Shown here piece after piece: positions 53,768 to 62,263 of a stretch of DNA of 64,000 nucleotides. The stretch is from an uncultured Oscillospiraceae bacterium (lineage in GTDB: Bacteria; Bacillota; Clostridia; Oscillospirales; Oscillospiraceae). Each line of letters starts with the position of its first letter. Positions within the stretch are counted from its first letter, which is position 1. Made by a program: the position numbers and the translations under genes. Below the pieces are notes generated by a model. The model saw only the letters and a program-made list of their open reading frames with translations. It was not told where the DNA came from and searched no databases. The stretch lies in NCBI GenBank assembly GCA_947625045.1, contig CANQMW010000010.1, positions 29,663-93,662 of the forward strand, read 5' to 3'.

Positions 53768-56050
53768 TCAGGTGTTGGTATCGCTGCTGCCGGTGCTGGG
53801 GGGATCCGTTTGGGTAGTTGTATCAGTGCCAGTACCGGGGCCGCCGCTGGAAGGAGGCTCCGTCTCGGAGGGCGCGTCGGTGATGTTGGGCGCCTCCGTG
53901 ACGGTGGAGGGAGGCGGCTCGGGGGTGGAGGTGCTGGGGCTGTCCGTGGGCTGCACCGGGCCGGGATCCTGCCCGGTAGTGGGCGGCGTCGCGGTGGGCG
54001 CGGCCGTGGCCTGGCCCTCAGGCGTCGTGGCAGGCGTGGGACTGGGGCTGGCGGACGGGGACGGAGAGGGCGAGGAGGAGGCCTCGGCGAACACGTCGTT
54101 GCACAGCACCTTCGTGCCCGGATAGGTCCGGACCACCTGGCCGGTGTAGTCGCCCATGAACCGGACGACCACGACCACGGTGTCGTTGTACACGCGGGCG
54201 TTGACGGTGTAGTCCACGCCGTTCTGCAGGATCTTGTCACCGTCCCGGACCTCCAGGAAGCTCAGGTTGGTTGTCTCGTCCACGGCGGGGACCACGATGC
54301 GGCTGGTGGCGGGGGTGGTGCTGGAAGCGGGGGCGGCGATGGAGCTGTCCAGCTTGAAGAGCATCACCTGCAGGGCATCGGCCTCGTTGTCGGAGACGGT
54401 GAACTGCAGCACCTCCCGGGCCACGGCGTCGCTCTCAGGCATCAGGCCGCTGCCCAGATACAGCACGTGGCCGCTGGGGATGACCTGGCCCTGGACGTCG
54501 TCACCGCTTTCATTGCCGGTGGCGGGGAAGTCGTCGGGAGTGACCGCGTCGGCGATCATCTGCATGGCGTTGATATAGTGCCGGCCGTTGTCGGCATAGG
54601 TCAGGGTCTGGACCGTGGAGCCGTCGGCCATCTCCGCGTCCTCGATGAGGAAGCGGGTCTTTATGTGGTTGTCGTTGAGGGTCATGTTGGTGCCGTCGTC
54701 GGCCAGGTTGATGAACACCTCGTTGTTGCCCAGGGAGTAGCGGTAGCCGCCGTTATAGTAGTCCCGGTTGGCGGTCCACAGCATGCCCGCGGTGATATCG
54801 CCGTCCAGGCACCACGTGCCGTCGTCGGTCTGGAACATGTTCATCTCCACCGTGCGCATATTGGTGCCGTCCAGGTTCATGAGCACGGAGGCGGTGGGGC
54901 CGGTATAGGCCTCCGCGGGGGCGGAGGTGTCCGGCACGGGCACGTCGGCGCCGGTGTCGGCGTCCACATAGGAGATGGTCATGCCGCCGTCGGCGGAGCC
55001 GGCCCCGTCCGCGGTATCGGCGTCGGCGGTGTCCTCGGGCTGCTCATTGGCGTCGGTGGGCATATCCCGCACCAGGGCCACGATATAGACCTGGTCGTCC
55101 TCGATCTCATCCACCTGGGCGTATACGCCGGACTGGACCTGGCCGTAGGCGCCGTAGTCCACCGCCACGATGGCGATGGGGGTGGGAGAGGGCGTGGGCA
55201 TGGGGGTGGGGGTCAGCACGGGCTCCGTGCTGGGCGCCGGGGTAGGCGTGGCGGGATTGGCGCTGATGACCTCCAGGGCAAAGGCGGAGGGGTCGTCCGC
55301 CAGGAAGGTGACGGAGTTGTCGCGGATGGCGTATGTACCAACCAGATTCCACTGGCCCTCGCCGGGGATGAGCTCGTCCTCCACGTAGTTATAGACCGCC
55401 AGGCCCTCGTCGTTGGGGAAGCTGGGGTCGGACACGGTGACGTACACCGGCTCCTCCGGCTCTTTGCCGTCGGCCCAGGTCACATCCAGCACCTGGGCGG
55501 TGGTGCTGCCGGCCAGCTCATCGGGCAGCCGCTGGGTGCCCTGGGTGATGGCCATGTTGCCGGAGACGCTCTTGCCGTTTTCATATTCCGCGGTGACCTG
55601 GGTGGTGATGCCCGGGGCGATGCTGGCCGCGGCGGGAGGGGTCTCCTTGCCGCCGCCGATGAGGCCCATGATCTGCGCGCCGAAGAGCTTCCAGACCAGG
55701 AACCCGATGGCCGCCAGCACCACGATCAGCAGCACGATCAGCACGGCGGTCTTCCAGCCGCCGCCACCGCCGCCATTGCCGCCGCGGTCATAGTCGTCGT
55801 AGTCATAGTCCCTCTGCCGGGGGGCGCGGCCGGTATCACGGCCGGTGCCGCGCTCAGGGCTGCGGGCGGCCCGGCGGGGGGCATAGCCCTCGTCCCGGTC
55901 GTCGTAGCCGCCGCCCAGGTCGGGGTCGTAGCCGCGCTCATAGTCCCGCTCCGCGGCGCGGCTGCGCGCCCGGCGCTCGGTCTCGGCGGAACGGGAGGTG
56001 TTCTTGTTGGATCTGGACGAGGAACTCGGAGCCAGATGACTTCCAGCCAT
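53768..56050 (-). CDS. Large single-pass surface protein with Ser/Thr/Pro tail
   Basis: 760 residues. Cytoplasmic N terminus of about 95 residues rich in Arg, Asp, Tyr and Ser, a Gly run, one membrane segment at about 102-120, then an extracellular part. Beta-rich regions (about 145-285 and 410-650) are joined by Thr/Pro linkers (about 288-315) and Asp/Ala-rich stretches. The last 110 residues are a low-complexity Ser/Thr/Pro tail. No sortase or choline-binding motif; the anchor is the membrane helix. Function unknown; likely a cell-envelope protein. Confidence 0.8.
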   Translation of the reverse strand: MAGSHLAPSSSSRSNKNTSRSAETERRARSRAAERDYERGYDPDLGGGYDDRDEGYAPRRAARSPERGTGRDTGRAPRQRDYDYDDYDRGGNGGGGGGWKTAVLIVLLIVVLAAIGFLVWKLFGAQIMGLIGGGKETPPAAASIAPGITTQVTAEYENGKSVSGNMAITQGTQRLPDELAGSTTAQVLDVTWADGKEPEEPVYVTVSDPSFPNDEGLAVYNYVEDELIPGEGQWNLVGTYAIRDNSVTFLADDPSAFALEVISANPATPTPAPSTEPVLTPTPMPTPSPTPIAIVAVDYGAYGQVQSGVYAQVDEIEDDQVYIVALVRDMPTDANEQPEDTADADTADGAGSADGGMTISYVDADTGADVPVPDTSAPAEAYTGPTASVLMNLDGTNMRTVEMNMFQTDDGTWCLDGDITAGMLWTANRDYYNGGYRYSLGNNEVFINLADDGTNMTLNDNHIKTRFLIEDAEMADGSTVQTLTYADNGRHYINAMQMIADAVTPDDFPATGNESGDDVQGQVIPSGHVLYLGSGLMPESDAVAREVLQFTVSDNEADALQVMLFKLDSSIAAPASSTTPATSRIVVPAVDETTNLSFLEVRDGDKILQNGVDYTVNARVYNDTVVVVVRFMGDYTGQVVRTYPGTKVLCNDVFAEASSSPSPSPSASPSPTPATTPEGQATAAPTATPPTTGQDPGPVQPTDSPSTSTPEPPPSTVTEAPNITDAPSETEPPSSGGPGTGTDTTTQTDPPSTGSSDTNT

Positions 56051-56202
56051 ATGATCACTACCTTATCATTTGGATTTTCCTCATTATATATGATTTCCCG
56101 TGAAAAGGCAACAAAAAATTACGAATATTAAGAATTGGTTAATCGTCAGACCGGGCGGGGGCGGTTTTGGCAAGAAAAAACGGGCCTGGGGCGAAATAAG
56201 TC

Positions 56203-56231
56203 TTGACAGGCCGGGCAGAAATCTGTATAAT
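56203..56231 (+). promoter_or_regulatory. Consensus promoter of tRNA operon
   Basis: TTGACA at 56203-56208, 17-base spacer, TATAAT at 56226-56231. Confidence 0.92.
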
Positions 56232-56261
56232 CAAAAAGCTCGCGAGCAAGCGATGTTTCGC

Positions 56262-56338
56262 GGCCGGGTAGTTCAGTCGGTTAGAACGCCGGCCTGTCAC
56301 GCCGGAGGTCGAGGGTTCAAGTCCCTTCTCGGTCGCCA
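56262..56338 (+). tRNA. tRNA-Asp (GTC)
   Basis: 77 bases with encoded CCA. Acceptor GGCCGGG pairs with CTCGGTC, with two G-U pairs. D arm, anticodon GTC at 56296-56298 and T arm (GGTTCAAGTCC) are normal. The next tRNA begins at the following base. Confidence 0.96.
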
Positions 56339-56414
56339 GCTGCTGTAGCTCAGTCGGTAGAGCGCGTCATTGGTAATGACGAGGTCGGCAGTCCGAATCT
56401 GCCCAGCAGCTCCA
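56339..56414 (+). tRNA. tRNA-Thr (GGT)
   Basis: 76 bases with encoded CCA. Acceptor GCTGCTG pairs with CAGCAGC; anticodon loop TTGGTAA gives GGT, which reads ACC and ACU. Directly abuts tRNA-Asp. Confidence 0.95.
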
Positions 56415-56418
56415 AAAG

Positions 56419-56453
56419 AAGACCCCGTGACCGCAGTGGTCACGGGGTCTTTC
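56419..56453 (+). terminator. Terminator of tRNA operon
   Basis: 14-bp stem AAGACCCCGTGACC/GGTCACGGGGTCTT followed by T. Confidence 0.9.
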
Positions 56454-56581
56454 CATATATAAGACAGGCCCGCCTGTCAGGTGAATAAATGCCTCCCCGT
56501 TTCGGGGAGGCGTTTTTATGTCTCCGGATTTGTATTATCTCCGCCCTATATGGACAATATGGGAAAAAGGAGGGAATGCGC

Positions 56582-57418
56582 ATGAAACTGGACAGAAACG
56601 CCCTGGGGGCCTTCCGGCGGGAGATGGCGGAGCGGGAGTATAGCTCTGCCACCGCCGTCAAGTACGGCAGGATACTGGAGGATCTGCTCTCCTTCGCCGG
56701 GGGCGAGGTCCGTGACAAGGCCACGCTGGTGGCATTCAAGGAGCAGCTCATCCGAAACGGCAGGGCCGCCGGGACCGTGAACGGGGCCCTGACGGCGATG
56801 AATACGTTTTTGCATTTTTGCGGATACGATGAATGGAAGCTTCGATTCCTGCGTGTACAGCGCCGGAATTTCGCGGATCCAAGCCGGGAGCTGCGGCGAA
56901 GCGAGTATGAATGCCTGGTGCATAGAGCCCGGCGGGAGGGGGACGAGCGGCTGGCGCTGCTCCTGGAGACCATGGCCGCCACAGGGGTGCGTGTGAGCGA
57001 GATCTCCGCCATCACGGCGGAGGCCCTGCGGGCCGGACAGGCTGAAATAATATGCAAAGGGAAGCGCAGGACCATCGTTTTACCCGGAAAATTATGCAAA
57101 ACGCTCTTGAAATACTGCAAAAAGATGAATATTTCGTCCGGAGCGGTGTTTTTGAGCAAAAACGGCAACCCGCTGGACCGGAGCAACATCTGGAAGGCCA
57201 TGAAGCGGCTGGCGGCCCGGGCGGGGATATCATTAAATAAGGTATTCCCCCACAACCTGCGCCACCTGTTCGCCCGGACATATTATAAGGTATACAAGGA
57301 CCTTCTGCGCCTTTCCGACATCCTGGGCCACAGCAGCATCGAGACCACCAGGGTCTACACGATACGCAGTTTCACCGAGCAGCGGGCCCAGCTGGAACGC
57401 CTGCCATTGCTGCTATAG
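56582..57418 (+). CDS. Tyrosine recombinase (XerC/D-like)
   Basis: 278 residues. N-terminal SAM-like core-binding domain (about 1-90) and C-terminal catalytic domain. The active-site set is intact: R in ATGVRVSEI, HNLRH, H in LGHSS and the nucleophile in RVYT. Start 56582 is 8 bases after AAGGAGGG; an ATG at 56576 is too close. It ends 14 bases before an inverted repeat that, with a partner at 57697, encloses the promoter of the surface protein gene, so it is the likely recombinase of that switch. Site-specific resolution elsewhere cannot be excluded. Confidence 0.92.
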   Translation: MKLDRNALGAFRREMAEREYSSATAVKYGRILEDLLSFAGGEVRDKATLVAFKEQLIRNGRAAGTVNGALTAMNTFLHFCGYDEWKLRFLRVQRRNFADPSRELRRSEYECLVHRARREGDERLALLLETMAATGVRVSEISAITAEALRAGQAEIICKGKRRTIVLPGKLCKTLLKYCKKMNISSGAVFLSKNGNPLDRSNIWKAMKRLAARAGISLNKVFPHNLRHLFARTYYKVYKDLLRLSDILGHSSIETTRVYTIRSFTEQRAQLERLPLLL

Positions 57419-57431
57419 AAGGGCAGAAAAA

Positions 57432-57457
57432 CACCACAGACTACACAGTCTGTGGTA
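57432..57457 (-). repeat. Left inverted repeat of putative invertible promoter
   Basis: 26 bases. Read on the minus strand it matches 57697-57722 at 24 of 26 positions. Each copy is itself a dyad with ACCACAGA/TCTGTGGT-type arms around an 8-base centre, as expected for a tyrosine recombinase core site. Confidence 0.75.
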
Positions 57458-57469
57458 TGACGCCCCCAA

Positions 57470-57523
57470 AGCCTCCCCTGTGCAAGGGGAGGGGGACCGC
57501 ACGAAGTGCGGTGGAGGGGTTGT
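57470..57523. repeat. Single REP-like palindromic unit
   Basis: GCCTCCCCT..AGGGGAGG hairpin, then ACCGCAC-GAA-GTGCGGT hairpin and GGAGGGGTTGT end, the same design as each half of the element at 47243-47354. Confidence 0.7.
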
Positions 57524-57623
57524 AAACGGCGATCCCAAGGCATGACGAACCCGCCTGCGGCCCTAAATCGGGGCCACAGGCCGCGTCGGTATGTAAAAAA
57601 ATAAAGTTTTTTTGAAAATCCTC

Positions 57624-57652
57624 TTGCTTTTTTACGTCTGGGAGCTTATAAT
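57624..57652 (+). promoter_or_regulatory. Promoter of secreted surface protein, inside the invertible segment
   Basis: TTGCTT at 57624-57629, 17-base spacer, TATAAT at 57647-57652. Transcription would cross the right inverted repeat before the ribosome site AGGAGG at 57752-57757. Confidence 0.75.
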
Positions 57653-57696
57653 CACCAACGTACAGTTGGGCTCAAAGGAAGTTTCTTCCGCGTTCG

Positions 57697-57722
57697 TACC
57701 ACAGACTGTGTAATCCGTGGTG
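57697..57722 (+). repeat. Right inverted repeat of putative invertible promoter
   Basis: 26 bases matching the reverse complement of 57432-57457 with two differences (positions 17 and 20). The unequal centre of the dyad gives the pair a defined opposite orientation. Confidence 0.75.
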
Positions 57723-57767
57723 CGACGGAGGGCTCGAAAATAATTATCTTTAGGAGGATAAGAGACA

Positions 57768-60700
57768 ATGACAAAACGTATGCTCAGCCTGCTTCTGGCG
57801 CTGGTCATGACTCTGTCTCTGTGCGTCCCGGCCCTTGCGGCTGACGAGTTCGCGGCAGAGGCAGTGACCGAAGTTGAGGAGCAGGCACCCGAGGCCCCCG
57901 AGGCTCCTGTTGAGCCCGAGGCTGAAGAGCCCGCGGAGGAACCCGTCGTTGACGAACCCGCGGCTGAAGAGCCCGCCGAGGACGCCCCCGAGATGGCTTC
58001 CGTTATGCCCGAGGACATGTCCGACGAGCCCCTGCTGGTCGCTCTGGGCGTCATCTCCAACAAGGCCCACTGGGAGCTGTACAAGGCCCTTCAGCTGGCT
58101 GACGAGATCATGCCCAAGGTCGAGGCCGGCGAAGTCCGTGTCCCCAGCGTCACGTGGAATACTTCTTATGACGTCAGCAAGTATGACGCCGACAAGCCTG
58201 AGACCTATCCGTTCGCTAAGGCCACCGGTGACTTTGTGGCAGTCTACAACAAGGCCAAGACCGTCATGGACGGCATCAACGGCGTGGACGTTGACTTTGA
58301 CGTGACCGAGAACGTCGTGACGACGGCGGCTGATAACCTGAATAAGCTTGTTGATGATGAGAATCATAAAACTACTGCTTTGACGGATGAGGCTTCCGCC
58401 AACATGACGGCGGCCAATCTGTACAATCTGTACAACAACGCTAAGAAGGTCTATACCTCCGGCTATATCATCAATAAGGATACCGACGTGACCAAGGAAG
58501 CCTGGACCAAGGCTTATCACGCCGATTATCTGACCGCCCTGGACGCCGTGCTCGACACCATCGCGGACTATGACGGTAAGACCTATGCGGACTTCGCGGC
58601 CGCTGTGAACGACATCATCGCCCTGCTGGGGACCGAGGCTGCTGCCGGCCGTCCCGCTGCCGACGATATGGCCGCTCTGGACGCCGCTATCGCCAAGGCT
58701 GAGGCCGTGAAGGACACCTATAAGGACGACGCGAGCAAGTATGTCCTCGGCAGCAAATATGAGACGACCTTTGCGACTCTCATTAAGGCTGCAAAGGATC
58801 TGAAGAGCGATACCCAGGGCCTGAACGGCTTCGCCACCGGCAAGACCTATGCCGATTACAACAAGGCCATCGATGATATCAACGCCGCCCTGGCGGAGAA
58901 GACCAATACCATCAAGTATGAGACCAACAAGCTGAATGACAAAAATGTCAATATCATTGTTTCCGTCACCGATTTCGACGGCACTGCGGCGACCGATGGC
59001 GACGGCAAGGTCTACGGCATTGCCTACAAGGTCGGGAACGTCTGGTATGCCGGTGCCGGCAAGACCGGTGCTGAGGAAGAGGCCAACGCATCTGTCACCA
59101 CGATCAGCAACGCCAACTTCGCGGAAGATGGCAAGTATTCCGGCAAGTACGTGCAGACGCTCACCCTGGCGCCTATTTCCGCCAACGGCGCGTTCGCTTC
59201 CGGCGATCAGATCGTCATCAAGTTCTATGAGCAGGTCGTCCTGAACGGTACGACCTATTGGGAAGCTGTCGGCAGTGAGCAGACCATCACCGTTTCCGAC
59301 GGTTATGTCGGTCCCGAACTGAAGTCTGCCAAGGTCAGCAAGTACAACGACACGGCGACGGATTATATCGGCACCTATACCGCCGGTTCTCTGCTCGGCG
59401 CGAACCCTGCCATCCCCGGCCTGAGCAAAAAAGTCACTGGCAAGGATGTGGAGATCGAAGTCACCCTGACCGGTGAGATGCCCGCTGTCTATACGAACTA
59501 CAAGATCAACGTGAAGGGCTCTGACGGCAAGGTCGCTGTTACTGCGAATGCTCCTGCGATCAGTGATAAAAAGATCACGATCAATACCGCCGACGAGTAT
59601 CTTGTTGCCGGCAGTGTTGTGAGCATTGAGCTGGCTGTGTCTACTACCGGCACTGATAAGAACGATTATATCGCCCGCGGCTCCGATGTGACCGTGACGG
59701 TCGATCCTCTGTCCAAGTGGAGCGCCGTGTCCACCATCGAGAAGGTCCTGGCCGACGTGGACAAGATCGTCGAGTCCGACTATAAGATGGACTCTTCCGG
59801 CCGTTCCGACGTGACCACTGTGGCGCAGGCCGTGCAGACCATGAAGAACGATGCCGCCAAGATCAGCAGCAGCATCAGCAGCACGACGCTGGCCAACAGC
59901 CAGAAGAACCGCAACAGCGTATTGGCCGATCTGAGTGATCTGCTCAAGGTCCGTACGTACATTACGCCGAAGGCCGGTGATACCCGCGAGCTGGATAAGC
60001 TCTTGAATCAGGCCCACGATCTGCTGAACGCCAAGGATACCGAGGAGTACACCTTCGATTCCTGGGGCAAGCTGAACGACCTGTACACCAAGTACACCAC
60101 CACTTCTAAGCTTGGCTCTGCTACGCTGCAGTCCAAGATCGACGCCGCTGCCGATGAGGTCGAGGCCGCTATCAACGCCCTGACCAAGGACGGCGCGGTC
60201 AGCAAGACCGCTCTGAACGCCTCCATCGCCGCCGCTGAGGCGCTGAAGGAGACCGATTACACCGCTGAGTCCTGGGCCGCCAACAAGGCCGCCATCGATG
60301 CCGCTCTTGCGGCCGCCAAGACCGTGGCCGCCAACGAGAGCGCCACCCAGGCCCAGGTCGACGCCGCCAAGGCTGCGCTGGACGCGGCTGTCGCCAAGCT
60401 GGAGAAGGTCGGCGGCGGCGATGAGCCGGGCGAGGAAGGCCCGAAGGCTCCCGCCAACGGCACAGGCTGGAACTACTACAACGGCGAGTGGTACTTCTTC
60501 AAGAACAACAAGCTGGTCGCGAACTACTGGGTCGGCAAGATCGACGGCGCCTCTCAGTGGGACAGCAACTGGTACTACGTAGGCGCGGACGGCAAGATGC
60601 TGACCGGCATGCAGTATGTGGATGACCTCCACGGCGGCTACGGCTGGTACTTCCTGCAGCCCACCGACACCAAGGGCGAGATCGGCAAGATGCTGACCGG

Positions 60701-60821
60701 TTATCAGTGGGTCGGCGGCAACTATGGCGAGTGCTACTTCAGCACCAAGTCCGGCGAGTCCGGTAAGTGCACTTGGTCTCAGCTGCTGGGCACCCCTGCC
60801 GGCGCGACCTGGGGCAAGTAA
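57768..60821 (+). CDS. Large secreted surface protein with FIVAR-like and cell-wall-binding repeats
   Basis: 1017 residues. Signal peptide of 24 residues (ALA-AD), then an acidic Glu/Pro/Ala stretch (about 27-82). Long helical and beta-rich modules follow. A FIVAR-like module lies at about 810-885 (SWAANKAAIDAALAAAK). C-terminal cell-wall/choline-binding-type repeats (GWNYYNGEWYFFKNNKLV, NWYYVGADGKMLTG, GYGWYFLQ) cover about 900-990. Codon use is biased toward a restricted set, as in abundant proteins. Attached non-covalently to the wall; function could be adhesion or an S-layer-like coat. It has its own terminator, and its promoter lies in a putative invertible segment. Confidence 0.88.
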   Translation: MTKRMLSLLLALVMTLSLCVPALAADEFAAEAVTEVEEQAPEAPEAPVEPEAEEPAEEPVVDEPAAEEPAEDAPEMASVMPEDMSDEPLLVALGVISNKAHWELYKALQLADEIMPKVEAGEVRVPSVTWNTSYDVSKYDADKPETYPFAKATGDFVAVYNKAKTVMDGINGVDVDFDVTENVVTTAADNLNKLVDDENHKTTALTDEASANMTAANLYNLYNNAKKVYTSGYIINKDTDVTKEAWTKAYHADYLTALDAVLDTIADYDGKTYADFAAAVNDIIALLGTEAAAGRPAADDMAALDAAIAKAEAVKDTYKDDASKYVLGSKYETTFATLIKAAKDLKSDTQGLNGFATGKTYADYNKAIDDINAALAEKTNTIKYETNKLNDKNVNIIVSVTDFDGTAATDGDGKVYGIAYKVGNVWYAGAGKTGAEEEANASVTTISNANFAEDGKYSGKYVQTLTLAPISANGAFASGDQIVIKFYEQVVLNGTTYWEAVGSEQTITVSDGYVGPELKSAKVSKYNDTATDYIGTYTAGSLLGANPAIPGLSKKVTGKDVEIEVTLTGEMPAVYTNYKINVKGSDGKVAVTANAPAISDKKITINTADEYLVAGSVVSIELAVSTTGTDKNDYIARGSDVTVTVDPLSKWSAVSTIEKVLADVDKIVESDYKMDSSGRSDVTTVAQAVQTMKNDAAKISSSISSTTLANSQKNRNSVLADLSDLLKVRTYITPKAGDTRELDKLLNQAHDLLNAKDTEEYTFDSWGKLNDLYTKYTTTSKLGSATLQSKIDAAADEVEAAINALTKDGAVSKTALNASIAAAEALKETDYTAESWAANKAAIDAALAAAKTVAANESATQAQVDAAKAALDAAVAKLEKVGGGDEPGEEGPKAPANGTGWNYYNGEWYFFKNNKLVANYWVGKIDGASQWDSNWYYVGADGKMLTGMQYVDDLHGGYGWYFLQPTDTKGEIGKMLTGYQWVGGNYGECYFSTKSGESGKCTWSQLLGTPAGATWGK

Positions 60822-60851
60822 GATAACCCAAACCAAATAGCAATACCCAAC

Positions 60852-60880
60852 GGGGGGCAGGGAAAAACTCCCTGCTCCCC
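60852..60880 (+). terminator. Terminator of secreted protein gene
   Basis: 12-bp stem (GGGGGGCAGGGA with TCCCTGCTCCCC) followed by TTTCTTTT. Confidence 0.9.
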
Positions 60881-60907
60881 TTTCTTTTAATGAAAGGCGG
60901 TGAAGTC

Positions 60908-61753
60908 ATGGATACGATGGAGATCAGGCGGACGGCAAGGCCCGGACAACATGATGCCGGCGTGGCCATGACTGCCGGGGACATAGAGGGCTTTCTGGCG
61001 GATATGACGGCCAGAGGCCGGGCCCCGGAGACCGTGGAGCGCTACCGGCGGAGCCTGGAGCGCCTGGGGTCGGTCCTGCCCGAGGACGGGCGGATACGCC
61101 GGGGCACCCTGGAGCAGTGCCGTGACGCGCTCCTGGCGGCGGGATGCGCCCCCCGGAGCGTGAACGTCGCCGTCTCCGCCGCCAACTCCTATGTGGCGTA
61201 TATGGGCCACAGGGAGTATCAGGCCCGGGACACCCTCCCGGCGGAGGAAAAGCTGCCGCCGGAGCTGACCAGGGCCGAGTACAAGCACCTTTTGCAGACC
61301 GCGCGGCTGCTTGACAGGGAGAAGACGTATCTCTTGGTCAAGCTCTTCGCCAGCGCGGACCTGCCCGTGCAGGAGCTGGAGAAGGTCACCGTGGAGGCTG
61401 TGCAGGCCGGGACCATGACCGTGGGCGAGGGGAAGAACCGGCGGAATATCCGTCTGCCCCGGTGCCTCGCCGTGGAGATGCTGGCCTTTGCCGAGCGCAG
61501 CGGCATATACCGCGGGCCGGTATTCCGTACCAGGGAGGGCGCGGCCATGAACCGAAGCTCCGTCACCGCGTCCATACGGGATCTGTGCCGGCTTGCGCAG
61601 ATACCTGAGGAGAAGGGCAGTCCCCGGTGCCTGCGGCGGCTGTATCTGGCCGGGCGCAAGGCCATCGAGGACAACATCGCCATGCTGGTGGACCAGGCCC
61701 TGGAACGGCAGATGGAGGAGGAGCAGCTGGTCGTCGGGTGGGAGGCGTCGTAA
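60908..61753 (+). CDS. Tyrosine recombinase-like protein lacking catalytic residues
   Basis: 281 residues. Aligns along its length with the recombinase at 56582: core-binding domain at about 20-110 (TVERYRRSLERLGS), then a catalytic-like domain. The active residues are replaced: ASADLPVQEL where ATGVRVSEI has its arginine, SPRCLRRLYLAG in place of HNLRHLFAR, and no GH or tyrosine near the end. Probably cannot cut DNA but may still bind it and regulate the neighbouring recombinase. AAAGGCGGTG precedes ATG 60908. Confidence 0.78.
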   Translation: MDTMEIRRTARPGQHDAGVAMTAGDIEGFLADMTARGRAPETVERYRRSLERLGSVLPEDGRIRRGTLEQCRDALLAAGCAPRSVNVAVSAANSYVAYMGHREYQARDTLPAEEKLPPELTRAEYKHLLQTARLLDREKTYLLVKLFASADLPVQELEKVTVEAVQAGTMTVGEGKNRRNIRLPRCLAVEMLAFAERSGIYRGPVFRTREGAAMNRSSVTASIRDLCRLAQIPEEKGSPRCLRRLYLAGRKAIEDNIAMLVDQALERQMEEEQLVVGWEAS

Positions 61754-61837
61754 ACTATAATTTTAGCCCCCTTGTCAAGGGGGCCTCCAAAATGTAACAC
61801 CCCGCTTTCCGGCGGGGCGTTCGTGCGTCATGGGCGA

Positions 61838-61866
61838 TTGACAAAGCGGCGGCAGTCGTATAAAAT
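61838..61866 (+). promoter_or_regulatory. Promoter of Lar-like gene
   Basis: TTGACA at 61838-61843, 17-base spacer, TAAAAT at 61861-61866. Confidence 0.65.
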
Positions 61867-61909
61867 CAGGGGGAACACCGCAGAATGTGATACAAAGGAG
61901 AGACCCCGT

Positions 61910-62134
61910 ATGGACCAATTTGACGATATCGATCTGGCAGCCTGCCCCGCCTGCGGCGGCGTGGGATGTATCGAGGAGGAAGGCGGATGGTGCGTGTACG
62001 TCCAGTGCCTGGACTGCGGCGCCCATACCGCCGAGCTTTCCTACAGGACCGAGGACGAGCGCCGGGACGCCGCCCGCCGCGCCGCCATGACCTGGAACTT
62101 CCAGAAGGTCATCCGCCCCAACCCGGGAGAGTGA
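61910..62134 (+). CDS. Lar-family (restriction alleviation-like) zinc protein
   Basis: 74 residues. CPACGG...VQCLDCGAHTAE...AARRAAMTWN follows the Lar_restr_allev pattern: two CxxC pairs and a C-terminal WN helix. Family members in phages and mobile elements counter type I restriction, but many relatives are uncharacterised. AAAGGAG upstream of ATG 61910. It lies near the edge of the mobile element at the right end of the window. Confidence 0.75.
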   Translation: MDQFDDIDLAACPACGGVGCIEEEGGWCVYVQCLDCGAHTAELSYRTEDERRDAARRAAMTWNFQKVIRPNPGE

Positions 62135-62151
62135 CGGGACAAGAGCTGAAT

Positions 62152-62189
62152 AAAAAACAGAGAACAGCTTTTGCTGTTCTCTGTTTTTT
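62152..62189. terminator. Bidirectional terminator
   Basis: 16-bp stem AAAAAACAGAGAACAG/CTGTTCTCTGTTTTTT with a 6-base loop. Serves the convergent Lar-like and HepT genes. Confidence 0.95.
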
Positions 62190-62263
62190 GGTGCGACTCC
62201 CCATAAGGGACTTGAAAAAATGCCTTATTTATGCGGCTTCCGGCCAATGAGCAATGTTACGTC

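Larger units (their letters stand above)
57458..57696. other. Putative invertible DNA segment
   Basis: 239 bases between the inverted repeats. Contains no gene. It holds a REP-like unit at 57470-57523 and, near the right end, the only recognisable promoter for the secreted protein gene at 57768. In the present orientation transcription runs into that gene; inversion would turn it toward the recombinase. Confidence 0.65.

Noticed and set aside
53714..56131. 805-codon plus-strand frame opposite the large surface protein
   Set aside because: Low-complexity antisense translation; the minus-strand product has a membrane helix, Thr/Pro linkers and a normal start.
56262..57418. tRNA-integrase junction as the left end of an integrated element
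   Set aside because: The recombinase follows the tRNAs, but no repeat of the tRNA 3' end is found downstream and the cargo looks like a surface-gene switch rather than an island.
57750..60836. 1028-codon minus-strand frame opposite the secreted surface protein
   Set aside because: The plus-strand frame has a signal peptide, ribosome site, promoter, terminator and wall-binding repeats; the minus frame has none.
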